A stretch of 64,000 nucleotides of DNA from DAORIO01 sp964384645 (GCA_964384645.1 CAYLKL010000003.1:19720-83719), one strand, 5' to 3'; shown: positions 42,531 to 52,233, numbered from the stretch's first letter. Program-made: numbers and translations. The notes: generated by a model not told the origin, from the sequence alone.

Positions 42531-44015
42531 TTATGGTGTTTCTTGCCAGCTAAATATAACGATACCGTTTCCCCCTTTACATCCACTTCCTAGATTTGGA
42601 AGAAATGGATTAACTGCACCTGCACCACCACCACCCGAACTAATTCCTCCGCTTGTACAGCTTATCGAGCCCACACCTCCTTTTCCGGCATCCCTACTAC
42701 CATCGTCGTTAAAGCTAGAAGCATTACCCCCAAGACCACCATTACCACTAGTACTACCAGAATGGACAACAGATCCATAACTTAGCAGATCACCTGTTGA
42801 TGTGTCTATCAAATAAGGCCACGCTGTGTACTTACCACTAGCTCCAGCTACTCCATTTTGAACATTTGCCCCTACTGTAAAAGACCCTCCTGTTCCACCA
42901 GCACCAGTTCCCGTTGAAGAAGATGGTGTATGTGGATTTACTATTATTTTTCCACCTAGTCCACCTTTTCCACCTTCAGCTTGAGCTACAACTGTAGATT
43001 GAGGTAAGGGACCTATAACCTTAGACTCTCCTCCGTTTTGTCCATCAGAAGCACCGTAACCAGATGGTGGACTATTAAAGTTTAAAATACTTGATACCCA
43101 ACCACTAGGTGAGCCATAGAAAGAACCACTAACACCGTATCCTTTTTTAGTACCAGCACTACCGCCTGCACCAACTTGAACACTGTATTGCAAAGAAAGC
43201 TGTGTACCGATGCTATTAAATTCAGAGTAAGCTCCTCCACCACCACCTCCACCACCAGAGTTTATTTGACATTTTGCAGCTTGAGGTCCGGCATCATTAA
43301 TAGTTCCAGGAGCACCCGATGTTCCAGAACAACCAGTAGAAAGATTATTTCCTTGACTAAATTGATAAGCGAGACCTCCCCCACCTCCTCCACCAGCACC
43401 GTTTATACTTACCCTAAGACTTCCCGCTACATATTTTACTGGTGTAATAAATATATTATTACTACAAGAACCTAACGGAGAACTACAATCACCACTTGAG
43501 ATTTGTGATCCAGAAGAATTAATAGAGTAAGTTTGATATTTAGTTGTGTTAACTACATTGCTTTCACTATTATCAGAAGAACTTGTACAGCCCGGATCAT
43601 TTGGATAGTCGACTAGTCCGTCACTATCATTATCCACGCCATCACTACACTCTGAAGTAGAAGTTGTTACCCCACAAAGATAAAGTGTTCCGTTTGACTG
43701 AGCACAAACATGAGTATCGCCTGAATTTGTGTGTTGCAAGGTTGCAACCTTAAGTGTTCCAGTTCCAGGATCAGTAGTGTAATCACCAACTGTTGTATCT
43801 CCAACCAAAAGTGATCCTCCAAAAACAGCAAGAGAATTTAACCCAAGTCCAGAATTTTTTATTTGGTTTGTTGTTCCAACATTTACTGGACCCTGAGCAT
43901 TATTACCAGGAGGCGGACCAGCTGGCGCAACCCAACTACCGGCATAAGAAATACCCGCTGACAATACTAGACCTATAACTATTATTTTTAATCCATTTAT
44001 AACTTGCTGTTTCAT
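42531..44015 (-). CDS. Secreted glycine-rich protein with DxDxDG motif
   Basis: The 494-aa protein has a signal helix (about 8-26). It then carries ECSDGVDNDSDGLVDYPNDP (about 120-145), an Asp-rich calcium-type motif often seen in surface proteins of this kind of organism, and a long Gly-rich C-terminal half (about 195-490) with many GGGGG runs ending KGGNGIVIFSWQETP. The Gly-rich part resembles glycine-rich beta domains of phage fibres and PE-PGRS-like surfaces. Function is unknown. It follows the 44071 gene on the same strand. Confidence 0.7.
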   Translation of the reverse strand: MKQQVINGLKIIVIGLVLSAGISYAGSWVAPAGPPPGNNAQGPVNVGTTNQIKNSGLGLNSLAVFGGSLLVGDTTVGDYTTDPGTGTLKVATLQHTNSGDTHVCAQSNGTLYLCGVTTSTSECSDGVDNDSDGLVDYPNDPGCTSSSDNSESNVVNTTKYQTYSINSSGSQISSGDCSSPLGSCSNNIFITPVKYVAGSLRVSINGAGGGGGGGLAYQFSQGNNLSTGCSGTSGAPGTINDAGPQAAKCQINSGGGGGGGGAYSEFNSIGTQLSLQYSVQVGAGGSAGTKKGYGVSGSFYGSPSGWVSSILNFNSPPSGYGASDGQNGGESKVIGPLPQSTVVAQAEGGKGGLGGKIIVNPHTPSSSTGTGAGGTGGSFTVGANVQNGVAGASGKYTAWPYLIDTSTGDLLSYGSVVHSGSTSGNGGLGGNASSFNDDGSRDAGKGGVGSISCTSGGISSGGGGAGAVNPFLPNLGSGCKGGNGIVIFSWQETP

Positions 44016-44070
44016 ATGTTTATAATTTTACCACGCTAATAATAATTTTTATTAATAATTGTTTATAATT

Positions 44071-46524
44071 TTATCTTTCTTCAATAATTGGTTTTATATT
44101 TCCGTTTCCACCGCCACCTCCTGGAGGCACAACACTACAATCTGTTGCAACTACAACTGAAACTTGAGAACTTTCAGAATCTCCAGAACCATCAACACAA
44201 GATATTGAATAATTTAATGTTCCACCATCTGCAACTCCACTTGGAATAAACGGCCCAAAATCAGTTGTACCGCTACTGTTCAATTGATTAAACCAAAACA
44301 TTGAGCCAAAATTATTCCAGCCAACTGGTGCAGGTACACCTCCGCCAGGAACATAAGAGTATCCAGTTGTACAAGAAGCGAAAGGATTTGATTGAGCGCT
44401 CGCTGAGCTTACGGTCAAAGTTAGAGAATCACCTGGTTCAATACACGCAGTATTTGTATTTAAGTCCAAATAAACACTTGAATTAGCCCTAGGCACAATT
44501 GTTACAGAGTCAGTTACAATTGGAATATGTGTATTATTTAATTTATCTTCGCAAGTTATATTGTAATAAACAATATCTCCAACATTTGCTCCCCCAATAT
44601 CTATATTCAAGAAGCTTCCATCTGGATCGTGCGTAACGCTGTTAATTGCATTCCAAGCGGTCGTTGGTGATGATGTAATGTCACAAGTTCCAGAATTAAA
44701 ATCTCCTGCTGTTTTCTTTATATCTATTTTTACTGTTCCACCTACCTCAACAGTATTCAAGTTTCCATCATTGTCATTTTCGTCACTTGCATTAAGTGAC
44801 AACTGAAGACCATTTAGCCCTGCGATAGAAACTTGCGTTGATGCTGTATAAGTTTGTAGTGTTACCTTATCTCTACAAGTTAGCGTATAGGTTGTTGTTG
44901 CCGGAATAACGGACACTCCATTTTCAATTGCTGTAAATGAGTTCCCCGCAAAAAGATCAGTTTTTGGACCAAACCAAGCACCATTTGGAGACGAAACACC
45001 TCCCATTCCAACAGCAGAACACTCTAAATCTTTATTCAAAACAGATTCCCATCTCAAAGAAATTTTTTCACCGAGATTCACCTGACTAATTGCCTGACTA
45101 CCTAAAACATAAGGATCTTTGTGCGCAGTAAGAACTAGTGAAACATTTTCATTAACAACCACAATGTCTTGACCACAAACAAGACTAGGAGATGTACCAC
45201 AAGAAGCACCTGTAGTACCCGCACCTCGTGTACAAGTTAATTTAAATATAGTTGCATCACCAACAGCACTACCTGGCACAAGAACATCGTTTATAACCCC
45301 AGAAGTTCCAAGGAAAATATATGGTAAAGGTTGCGCAAGTGGGGTTGTCCATTTTGGATTTGTGTAAACAACACCATTAAAAGTAGTCATACCGACGCAA
45401 GTATTTGGCACAATAGCGTTTGTTGTCCAAGTTATATCAGTAAGGAAAAAACCATTCGCATCTGGAACATTTTTAGGATTTGCACTAACGACAACTGAAG
45501 CAACTTTTCCACCTGGAAGTATTGTAACTAAAATATTTCTAACCATCGGACCGATAGTTCCAGTTCCATTTTCGTCACCCTGACATGTAATTGTAAAAGA
45601 TTTAGTTATAGCGGCAGATGTAGTATTCAAAAAAGTAAGCGCAGGCCACGCATGACCTCCGTTAGTAGAACTTCTGCCTGGATTTCCAGACAACCAGTCT
45701 CCACTTGCAGTACAACTATTTGGAACAACATCTAAAACATTCCAACTCAGCACTACGTTGTTATTTGAAGAAGTAGAAGAAGTAGAGACTGATGGATTCT
45801 GTTGATTTGCAATAACATTACCCGAACTTGTTGTTGCAGAAAAAGTTAAAAGTGATTTTCCGCCGGCATTTCCATCTATGAACACTTGACTCATATCAAT
45901 CCAGCCGACATTTAATGGTCCACCCCAAGCAAAACCCGAAAGAAATCTTTGACCTTGGGCATTTGGCTGACCAACACTTACAGAATAAGAGCCGGACTCG
46001 CTTCCGTTAAACATTGCATCTCCTGCAAAACTAATCCATCCATCCCAACCACCATTTGGATTATCTGTCATTGAACTACAGTTCCCTGGAACGTTTGATC
46101 CTAGAGTATTTAGTGTTGCACTACAAAATCTTGCCCAGCCAACAATATTATTACCAGCTAGCCTTGCGTTTACGGGAGTTGTCCCTGATCCAACAGGAAA
46201 ACCTGAAAGACCTCCAAACTTAACCCATCCGTAACTTTTTGTTCCCGTGATAGAGTCTACTGGGTTCGCCCATGCATATCCAGATAAATTACCAACCGAA
46301 TCAATAGTAACTTGATAACTTGCAGGGTCGGTCAAGCTATCCTTAAAAGAAATCCACCCCGCGCCTCCAGGAATACCACTAGGCTGACCAATCCCCGCCC
46401 AAGCCCAGCCGTCCATTTCTTGAAATGAAGTCTGTGCTTTTAAAATAGACGTATCACCAAAAACAAAAAAACTTATCATTAGGAGTCCTAGTATTGCGAA
46501 GAAAAATTTTCTAGTGTTTTTCAT
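44071..46524 (-). CDS. Secreted GWI-repeat and Ig-like surface protein (817 aa)
   Basis: After a signal peptide the protein has repeats of the GWAWAGIG..GAGWISF, GYAWANP..YGWVKFGG, GWARF and GFAWGGPLNVGWID type (about 38-215). Several Ig-like domains follow, with paired Cys residues in SCTASGDW..ITCQGDENG, TFKLTCTRG and TLTCRDKV. It ends in a proline/glycine tail. It is probably exported and cell-surface exposed. It shares the GWI repeat with the 20627 gene and starts one base after the end of the small 46526 gene, so the two are likely co-transcribed. Confidence 0.75.
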   Translation of the reverse strand: MKNTRKFFFAILGLLMISFFVFGDTSILKAQTSFQEMDGWAWAGIGQPSGIPGGAGWISFKDSLTDPASYQVTIDSVGNLSGYAWANPVDSITGTKSYGWVKFGGLSGFPVGSGTTPVNARLAGNNIVGWARFCSATLNTLGSNVPGNCSSMTDNPNGGWDGWISFAGDAMFNGSESGSYSVSVGQPNAQGQRFLSGFAWGGPLNVGWIDMSQVFIDGNAGGKSLLTFSATTSSGNVIANQQNPSVSTSSTSSNNNVVLSWNVLDVVPNSCTASGDWLSGNPGRSSTNGGHAWPALTFLNTTSAAITKSFTITCQGDENGTGTIGPMVRNILVTILPGGKVASVVVSANPKNVPDANGFFLTDITWTTNAIVPNTCVGMTTFNGVVYTNPKWTTPLAQPLPYIFLGTSGVINDVLVPGSAVGDATIFKLTCTRGAGTTGASCGTSPSLVCGQDIVVVNENVSLVLTAHKDPYVLGSQAISQVNLGEKISLRWESVLNKDLECSAVGMGGVSSPNGAWFGPKTDLFAGNSFTAIENGVSVIPATTTYTLTCRDKVTLQTYTASTQVSIAGLNGLQLSLNASDENDNDGNLNTVEVGGTVKIDIKKTAGDFNSGTCDITSSPTTAWNAINSVTHDPDGSFLNIDIGGANVGDIVYYNITCEDKLNNTHIPIVTDSVTIVPRANSSVYLDLNTNTACIEPGDSLTLTVSSASAQSNPFASCTTGYSYVPGGGVPAPVGWNNFGSMFWFNQLNSSGTTDFGPFIPSGVADGGTLNYSISCVDGSGDSESSQVSVVVATDCSVVPPGGGGGNGNIKPIIEER

Positions 46525-46525
46525 A

Positions 46526-46825
46526 TTATAAATTATTTAAAGCGTCTAATTTTTGTTCATCAGTTGTATAAGTACCTGAACTTACATTTAATTCTTCTAG
46601 GTATTTATCTTTTTCTTCTTTAGATAGAGAGTTTTCTGATTCGAGAGAATTTAAAACATCTAATTTTTGTTCTATAGTTTTCTCTTTAACTTCGAATTTT
46701 TTATAAATAAGAAATCCAACAAATACTATTATTAGAATTATTATGATCCAAAGAAAAACTTTTTTTGAATCATGTTCACTAACTTCTTTTTGAGGATTTG
46801 AAAGATTATAAAGATTTTTTTGCAT
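46526..46825 (-). CDS. Small membrane protein with EQKLDxLN repeats
   Basis: From MQKNLYN the protein is 99 aa, with one transmembrane helix (about 23-43) and a C-terminal part carrying EQKLDVLNSL, KDKYLEELN and EQKLDALNNL, short helical repeats of a type seen in small proteins of Parcubacteria. A longer reading to 46852 is open. It is immediately upstream of the 44071 surface-protein gene. Confidence 0.6.
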   Translation of the reverse strand: MQKNLYNLSNPQKEVSEHDSKKVFLWIIIILIIVFVGFLIYKKFEVKEKTIEQKLDVLNSLESENSLSKEEKDKYLEELNVSSGTYTTDEQKLDALNNL

Positions 46826-46888
46826 TGTGTATAAATTATAGCAACAAATCAAAAGTAGAAGAAGATATTTGTGGAAAACAAAAATACT

Positions 46889-46917
46889 TTGACAATAAAA
46901 TGGTAAAAGAGTAGAGT
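46889..46917 (+). promoter_or_regulatory. Promoter of the 46944 gene
   Basis: TTGACA (46889-46894), a 17-bp spacer and TAGAGT (46912-46917). Confidence 0.7.
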
Positions 46918-46943
46918 TTTATAAACCTCAAAAACTTCTGCAC

Positions 46944-47552
46944 ATGAAAAACAAATACAAAATACTTAGTCTAATTATCTCCTGCTTATTGGCGTATTTA
47001 AGCTACGAAAACCCCATAAACGACCGTAGTGAAATCGTGCCCCAGATTATTATCCACGCATGGATAGCTTCCATGTATATGTCTGCGATTATTTTTTCCA
47101 TAAACGCGCAAGATCTACTAACTAGTGAAGAAAAAGAAGTAGAAAAAAACTTAACAGACAGCGCCTCAAACCTGCAGTACCTAATTCTCTTTATGTTTTC
47201 GTCTTTCGTGACATTATCTGCCGGAAACATAGTTATCTTAGTGAATTACAGCTCTTTAGAAACCGCCCTGGTTTATGCTTTGTTGTTTTTTGTTTCTTTC
47301 GCATTTGTATCTGTCAAATGCTTAAATCTTTTTGACAAAAGAAACTTGCAAATTCAATGGGTTGTTTCTTTTACACTTATACCGATACTATCTGTGTCTG
47401 CAATATCAATACTAGGAACAGATCTATTAGCAAAAATAAAAATGAACCAATTATGGTTAATGATTTTTGTTTTTGTTTTATTCTTTGTTTCCTTTCTTTC
47501 ATTTTATATTACAAAAACAGAGGAGAGTAAAATCAAAAAGCCCGCTACTTAG
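46944..47552 (+). CDS. Unknown multi-span membrane protein
   Basis: The 202-aa protein has about five or six hydrophobic helices (near 7-22, 34-54, 76-100, 105-125, 136-157 and 168-190) and a short cytoplasmic loop with SEEKEVEKNLTDS. I do not recognise the family. The leader has CTCAAAAACT, a version of the window's common motif. Its stop codon lies inside its own terminator stem. Confidence 0.7.
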   Translation: MKNKYKILSLIISCLLAYLSYENPINDRSEIVPQIIIHAWIASMYMSAIIFSINAQDLLTSEEKEVEKNLTDSASNLQYLILFMFSSFVTLSAGNIVILVNYSSLETALVYALLFFVSFAFVSVKCLNLFDKRNLQIQWVVSFTLIPILSVSAISILGTDLLAKIKMNQLWLMIFVFVLFFVSFLSFYITKTEESKIKKPAT

Positions 47553-47566
47553 CGGGCTTTTTTTAT
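47536..47566 (+). terminator. Terminator overlapping the 47552 stop; also serves tig
   Basis: AGCCCGCT/AGCGGGCT stem (loop ACTT) with seven Ts. As on the left allow it to act for tig on the minus strand. Confidence 0.9.
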
Positions 47567-48618
47567 TCTTCCAAAAATTTCATTACGGACTCCTTAGTTA
47601 AAACATCCTCAATATACGCTTCTGCTCTACCTCTATCAGCGCCTTGATACTGAGACATTATCAACTCAACTTCTTTATTTATTTCTTCGGCTTCTGGAAA
47701 AAGATTATTTTCTCTAGCTATATCTCTTACAACCAAAGCAAGTGTAACTCTTTTTTCAGCATCTTTTGCAAAATCTGCTCTCATTTCGTCTTCTGTTTTA
47801 CCAATCTGCTTTATGTAATCTTCAAACTTAAGACCAGCATCTGCTATATTTTGCTTTGCTGTTTGGAATAACTGTTCTTGCTCAGCATTTACAAGTATTT
47901 TTGGAAGTTCAACTTTTGTTTCCTTAATCAAAGCTTCTGCAATCCTTGTTCTCTTATCACTTTTTTGTTTTAATTTTTTCTCTTCTAAGATATTTTCTTT
48001 TAATTTTACTTTCAGATCTTCTACGTTTTTAAAACCACCAAGAGATTGAGCAAAAGTATCGTCTAGTGCTGGGAGATTTTCATCTTTGAGCTCTGGATGA
48101 TCATGAGTGTGAACTGAATTATCCCCGTGCGCATGTAGTTCGTCATGTATGCGCATTTTTTGAATAGTCCGCATTGTATCTTCAATTTCTTTTTCTGTAA
48201 CCTCAAGACTTTCTTCTTTCTCTTCTTTAATAACATCTTTTGCTACTTTTTTGTAATCCTTCTTTTCAATTTCTGGCAAAGTTGCAATTAAAATATTATA
48301 TTCAAGGTCGTTTCCTTTTGCGATTTTAGAAATAGTTATATGCGGCCTACCAAGAGTTTCAAGCCTATTTTCTTTTACAACTTCCGCGAATTGCTCACCA
48401 ATAGCAAGAGCTGCCATTTCTTCAAGCAGAACCATTTCAGGAGTGTTTTTTTTAATAATTTCAGCAGGAGCTTGCCCCTTTCGAAATCCAGTAAACTCTC
48501 TATCCTTCCCTAGAATTTCTAATGCTTTTGCCTCAAAAGATTCAAATTTTTCAGCCGGTATTACGGCGTCAATTTTTGTAATACTTTCAGGCATTTTTGT
48601 TATTTTTATATCTTTCAT
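47563..48618 (-). CDS. tig: Trigger factor lacking the PPIase domain
   Basis: The start MKDIKITKMPES gives 351 aa. The ribosome-docking signature GFRKGQAP is at residues 44-51, and the C-terminal chaperone arms (SDKRTRIAEALIKETKVELP, YLIKQIGKTEDEMRADF-like helices) follow. Where the FKBP-type domain normally lies there is only a short His-rich linker with HAHGDNSVHTHDHPE. So it should hold nascent chains but not isomerise proline. An open extension upstream to 48738 is not family-like and crosses an inverted repeat, so I left it out. Confidence 0.92.
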   Translation of the reverse strand: MKDIKITKMPESITKIDAVIPAEKFESFEAKALEILGKDREFTGFRKGQAPAEIIKKNTPEMVLLEEMAALAIGEQFAEVVKENRLETLGRPHITISKIAKGNDLEYNILIATLPEIEKKDYKKVAKDVIKEEKEESLEVTEKEIEDTMRTIQKMRIHDELHAHGDNSVHTHDHPELKDENLPALDDTFAQSLGGFKNVEDLKVKLKENILEEKKLKQKSDKRTRIAEALIKETKVELPKILVNAEQEQLFQTAKQNIADAGLKFEDYIKQIGKTEDEMRADFAKDAEKRVTLALVVRDIARENNLFPEAEEINKEVELIMSQYQGADRGRAEAYIEDVLTKESVMKFLEE

Positions 48619-48752
48619 CCGGTAGTGAAAAATGGCATTAAAATTAAAGCCATTTATTAAATTAACTTCTAAATAAAATTTCCAAACCTTTAATATATTT
48701 AAAATCCGAACTAATAGAATTTTAAATGGCAATGCCATTTTCTAATAACCGG
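48619..48752 (-). promoter_or_regulatory. Long-range inverted repeat in the tig leader
   Basis: AAAATGGCATT and ACCGG segments just before the start codon (48619-48639) are complementary to AATGCCATTTT and CCGGT at 48731-48752. A local palindrome AAATGGCATTGCCATTT adds to it. This could fold the start region or be an element remnant. Confidence 0.4.
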
Positions 48753-48793
48753 ACAGGTAAGTGAAGACACTTTAACACAGTTTCCCGGAAAAA

Positions 48794-48830
48794 CAAAAAG
48801 GCTCATATTTTTTAAATATGAGCCTTTTTG
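48794..48830 (-). terminator. Terminator of the 48836 gene
   Basis: A long stem (AAAAAGGCTCATATTT against its complement) with T tail on the minus strand. Confidence 0.9.
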
Positions 48831-48835
48831 TTTTT

Positions 48836-49111
48836 CTATTCTATTTCTACTTCAAGCGAATTAAAGTCTGTTGACTCAAAATCTGCTTCTATTGATTCAA
48901 TTTCAGTAGAATCAGATTGTGTACCCATAGAGTCTGCTGATTGCTCATTTTGACTCATACTTTCCTGTGTATTGTTCATCTTATTTTCACGAGATTCACC
49001 ACCCAGTAAAATATATCCCAGAACAACAATGATTACTATTGCAACTATTGACCACAAAAGTGAATTAGACTTATTCTCAACCACTTGAACCGAATTATTG
49101 TCTCCTTCCAT
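48836..49111 (-). CDS. Small single-span membrane protein with acidic tail
   Basis: The 91-aa protein has one helix (about 18-37, LLWSIVAIVIIVVLGYILLGG) and then a Ser/Glu/Asp-rich tail. Function unknown. It follows the 49149 gene on the same strand and may be co-transcribed. Confidence 0.6.
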   Translation of the reverse strand: MEGDNNSVQVVENKSNSLLWSIVAIVIIVVLGYILLGGESRENKMNNTQESMSQNEQSADSMGTQSDSTEIESIEADFESTDFNSLEVEIE

Positions 49112-49148
49112 AATATTTTTCTAAAAAATATAAAGATACTCGACCAAA

Positions 49149-50084
49149 TTAATTTTTACCTGAATTATCGTCATTTGAATTATCTCTTAAATCCTTTAGA
49201 GCCACAAGTGCTTTTCTAAGATTTTCAAAAGCAGATTTTAATTCTTGCTTTGTTGAATCTAGATATACCTTAACCATATCTTTTGACTCATCTCTTCTTG
49301 ATTCCCATTCAAGCTTTGCTTTTGCATGAAAATCTTTCGCTTGAACTAAGTCAGTTTTTGCATTTTCTAAACTAGCACTAACCAAAGAAACATCTTTACC
49401 TTCTGCCTTAAATTTACCCGCAGCTGTTTCAATTCTTACAATAAATTTCTCAATGTGTTTTACTGCTTCTTCAAATCTCTTAAATACAAATTCAGCTGAC
49501 ATTTTTCTTACAAAACTATCTTCTCTTTTTGAATCATCGTTTCTTTCACTCTTACCAAAAAAAGAAGCTTTTATCTTTGCACCAATACTATTATCATCAA
49601 TGCTATTATTTTTTCTATCATATCCTTCTTTGTCATCATTTCCTGAATTACTTCTTTCTGTATTTTTTTCGCTAGGTCTTGAATCTCTATTTTCAGTTTC
49701 AAGATTTAAAACAGCTTCTACTTCGGCCTTTGTTAAAGTTGGATATTTAGAAACCACTTCCGCAACAATTTCATCTCTAGTCTTTGCTGATGTTGAAAAA
49801 ATTGATTTTTTATCATTAATTTCAACCTTAACAATTGTTTCGTTAGTAAAGATATCGGCTTCCACTTCAAGCGCACTACTACTACTTGAAGAACTAGAAC
49901 TATCGTCACTATTTGAATTATCATCACTTGAACTATCATCTTCTACCTTAACACCACCCGATAACCCAAATTCAAACGATCCTTTTCCGCTTCCACTATT
50001 TTCGCTCTTAGCGTAAACACTTGGAGCAGAAACAATAATTGCTAACAAAAATACAAATATTGATAAATTAAATACTTTTTTCAT
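49149..50084 (-). CDS. Secreted Ser/Asp-rich protein with helical C-terminus
   Basis: The 311-aa protein has a signal peptide (cut near VYA-KS), a Ser/Asp-rich stretch (about 48-70), a middle region with DEIVAEVVSKYPTLTKAEVEAVL, and a long helical, probably coiled-coil C-terminus (about 190-300). It resembles uncharacterised secreted proteins of CPR genomes. No enzymatic motif. Confidence 0.65.
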   Translation of the reverse strand: MKKVFNLSIFVFLLAIIVSAPSVYAKSENSGSGKGSFEFGLSGGVKVEDDSSSDDNSNSDDSSSSSSSSSALEVEADIFTNETIVKVEINDKKSIFSTSAKTRDEIVAEVVSKYPTLTKAEVEAVLNLETENRDSRPSEKNTERSNSGNDDKEGYDRKNNSIDDNSIGAKIKASFFGKSERNDDSKREDSFVRKMSAEFVFKRFEEAVKHIEKFIVRIETAAGKFKAEGKDVSLVSASLENAKTDLVQAKDFHAKAKLEWESRRDESKDMVKVYLDSTKQELKSAFENLRKALVALKDLRDNSNDDNSGKN

Positions 50085-50162
50085 AAAATTTTATTACATT
50101 AATAAAGCCAAAAGGCTACGACATTTATTATAACGCAGACTACCGCAAATAAGTAACGCAAA

Positions 50163-50190
50163 TAAAAAAACGCCCTTACGGACGTTTTTT
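50163..50190 (-). terminator. Terminator of the membrane pyrophosphatase gene
   Basis: AACGTCC/GGGCGTT stem (one G-U) with GTAA loop and seven Ts on the minus strand. Confidence 0.85.
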
Positions 50191-50201
50191 TATATTTATA
50201 A

Positions 50202-52175
50202 TTAAATAATCATCGAAACTATAAGTAGTGCCACGATATTTAATATTTTAATCATAGGATTTATAGCAGGCCCGGCTGTATCCTTATAAGGATCTCCTAC
50301 AGTATCTCCTGTTACTGAAGCTTTATGTGCTTCTCCTCCTTTTCCGCCAAAATTTCCAAGTTCAATATATTTCTTAGCATTGTCCCATGCACCTCCACCT
50401 GAAGTCATTGAAACCGCTACAAAAATACCTGTAATAATTGCTCCAATCAAAAGACCTCCAAGAGCTTCAACCCCCAAAGTGAAACCAACAATAATTGGTA
50501 CAACTACTGGTAGTAGTGCAGGGAAAATCATTTCTCTAATTGCACTCTTTGTAACAATATCAACTGTTCTTCCGTAGTCTGGCTTTTCAGTTCCAGTCAT
50601 TATACCTGGGTGATTTTTGAATTGATCACGAACATCTTCAACAACAGCACCAGCTGCTTTTCCAACAGCTTCCATAGAAAGAGCGCCGAAGAAATAAGGT
50701 AGTAGTCCTCCTATAAATAGACCTGCTAAAACTCGAGGATCATCAATAAAGAAAGCATAACCATCTCCAATAGAATTAGTGAAGTCAGCAAATAAAACCA
50801 ATGAAGCAAGAGCAGCTGATCCAATTGCGTAACCTTTTGTTACTGCCTTTGTTGTATTTCCAACAGCATCTAGCGGATCAGTAATATCTCTAACTTCTTT
50901 TCCAAGCTCACTCATTTCAGCAATACCGCCTGCGTTATCAGTAATAGGTCCGTATGCGTCAATTGTTACGATTATTCCAGCCATACCAAGCATTGCCATT
51001 GCAGCAATCGCAACACCATAAATTCCAGCAAAAGAATAAGCTCCCAACATTCCGGCAACAATAACAATCACAGGAGCTGCTGTTGATCTCATAGACAACG
51101 CAAGCCCAGCAATTATATTTGTTCCGTGTCCTGTAGTTGACGCTTTAGCCAATTTTTTTACAGGAGAAAATGATGTTGATGTGTAGTATTCAGTTATAAC
51201 AATAAGTAACCCTGTTACAACTAGTCCAACAACTGCAGAAAGGAAAACATTCATAACGTCCATTTCTGTAAAGAATTGTTTTACAACAAAGTAAAAAGCC
51301 ACTGCCGCGATAACACCTGAAGCAATAAGACCTTTATACAGAGCCATCATTATGTTTCCTTTTTTACCAAGTCTAATGAAAGCAAGTCCGATAATTGAAG
51401 CAAGTATTGCAACTGCACCTAAGACCAAAGGAAATACCACCAAGTTTGATTCAGCTCCAAAGAATATAACCCCAAGAAGCATTGCTGCGACAGTTGTAAC
51501 TGCATAAGTTTCGAACAAGTCTGCTGCCATTCCCGCACAGTCTCCAACGTTATCTCCAACGTTATCCGCTATAACAGCAGGATTTCTTGGATCATCTTCT
51601 GGAATTCCAGCTTCAACTTTTCCAACCAAGTCAGCACCAACGTCAGCTGCTTTTGTAAAAATTCCTCCACCAAGTCTTGCGAAAATAGAAATCAAAGATC
51701 CTCCAAATCCAAACCCAACAAGAGCGTGTGTATCTTTTGTTATGAAATATATTAATGCTGTTCCAAGCAAAGCAAGACCAACAACCAACATACCAGTTAC
51801 AGATCCTCCACCAACAGCTACTGCCAAAGCTTTTTTCATTCCACCTCGAGCTGCTTCAGTTGTTCGAACATTTGCTCGTACAGAAACATACATTCCAATA
51901 AATCCTGCTAGTCCTGAAAAAATAGCACCTACCAAGAAACCAATTGCAGCACTCCAACCCAAAGATGGGATAAATCCAAGAACTCCAAACAAAACAACAG
52001 CAACAACCGCGATTGTCTTATATTGTCTTGTCATATAAGCTTTCGCTCCGATTTGAATCGCTTTTGCGATTTCCTTCATTTTTTCATTACCTTCTGGCAT
52101 CTTAAGAATTGACCATGTTCTGATCAAACCATAGATGATTGCGGCTCCCGCTGCTCCAAATATTAACGCTTGCAT
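50202..52175 (-). CDS. hppA: Membrane-bound proton-pumping pyrophosphatase, K+-independent type
   Basis: The 657-aa protein has about sixteen membrane helices and all pyrophosphate-binding motifs: TKAADVGADLVGKVE, DDPRNPAVIADNVGDNVGDCAG, DAYGPITDNAGGIAEM and GGAWDNAKKYIE near the end. The K+-site position reads GNTTKAVTKG (about residue 440), with Lys where K+-dependent enzymes have Ala, so it should not need K+. It couples pyrophosphate hydrolysis to ion pumping, probably protons, and could energise a membrane in an organism with limited metabolism. Confidence 0.95.
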   Translation of the reverse strand: MQALIFGAAGAAIIYGLIRTWSILKMPEGNEKMKEIAKAIQIGAKAYMTRQYKTIAVVAVVLFGVLGFIPSLGWSAAIGFLVGAIFSGLAGFIGMYVSVRANVRTTEAARGGMKKALAVAVGGGSVTGMLVVGLALLGTALIYFITKDTHALVGFGFGGSLISIFARLGGGIFTKAADVGADLVGKVEAGIPEDDPRNPAVIADNVGDNVGDCAGMAADLFETYAVTTVAAMLLGVIFFGAESNLVVFPLVLGAVAILASIIGLAFIRLGKKGNIMMALYKGLIASGVIAAVAFYFVVKQFFTEMDVMNVFLSAVVGLVVTGLLIVITEYYTSTSFSPVKKLAKASTTGHGTNIIAGLALSMRSTAAPVIVIVAGMLGAYSFAGIYGVAIAAMAMLGMAGIIVTIDAYGPITDNAGGIAEMSELGKEVRDITDPLDAVGNTTKAVTKGYAIGSAALASLVLFADFTNSIGDGYAFFIDDPRVLAGLFIGGLLPYFFGALSMEAVGKAAGAVVEDVRDQFKNHPGIMTGTEKPDYGRTVDIVTKSAIREMIFPALLPVVVPIIVGFTLGVEALGGLLIGAIITGIFVAVSMTSGGGAWDNAKKYIELGNFGGKGGEAHKASVTGDTVGDPYKDTAGPAINPMIKILNIVALLIVSMII

Positions 52176-52233
52176 ATAAATTTAATTTATTAACTAATGA
52201 TTAATTTTACGACTTTATAATTTTATAAACCTT

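Noticed and set aside
48619..48738. 40-residue N-terminal extension of trigger factor
   Set aside because: Not like any trigger factor and encoded by an inverted repeat; MKDIKITKMPES is the family-like start.
49453..50016. 187-aa plus-strand frame opposite the Ser/Asp-rich secreted protein
   Set aside because: It is an antisense shadow created by the Ser/Asp-rich repeat codons.
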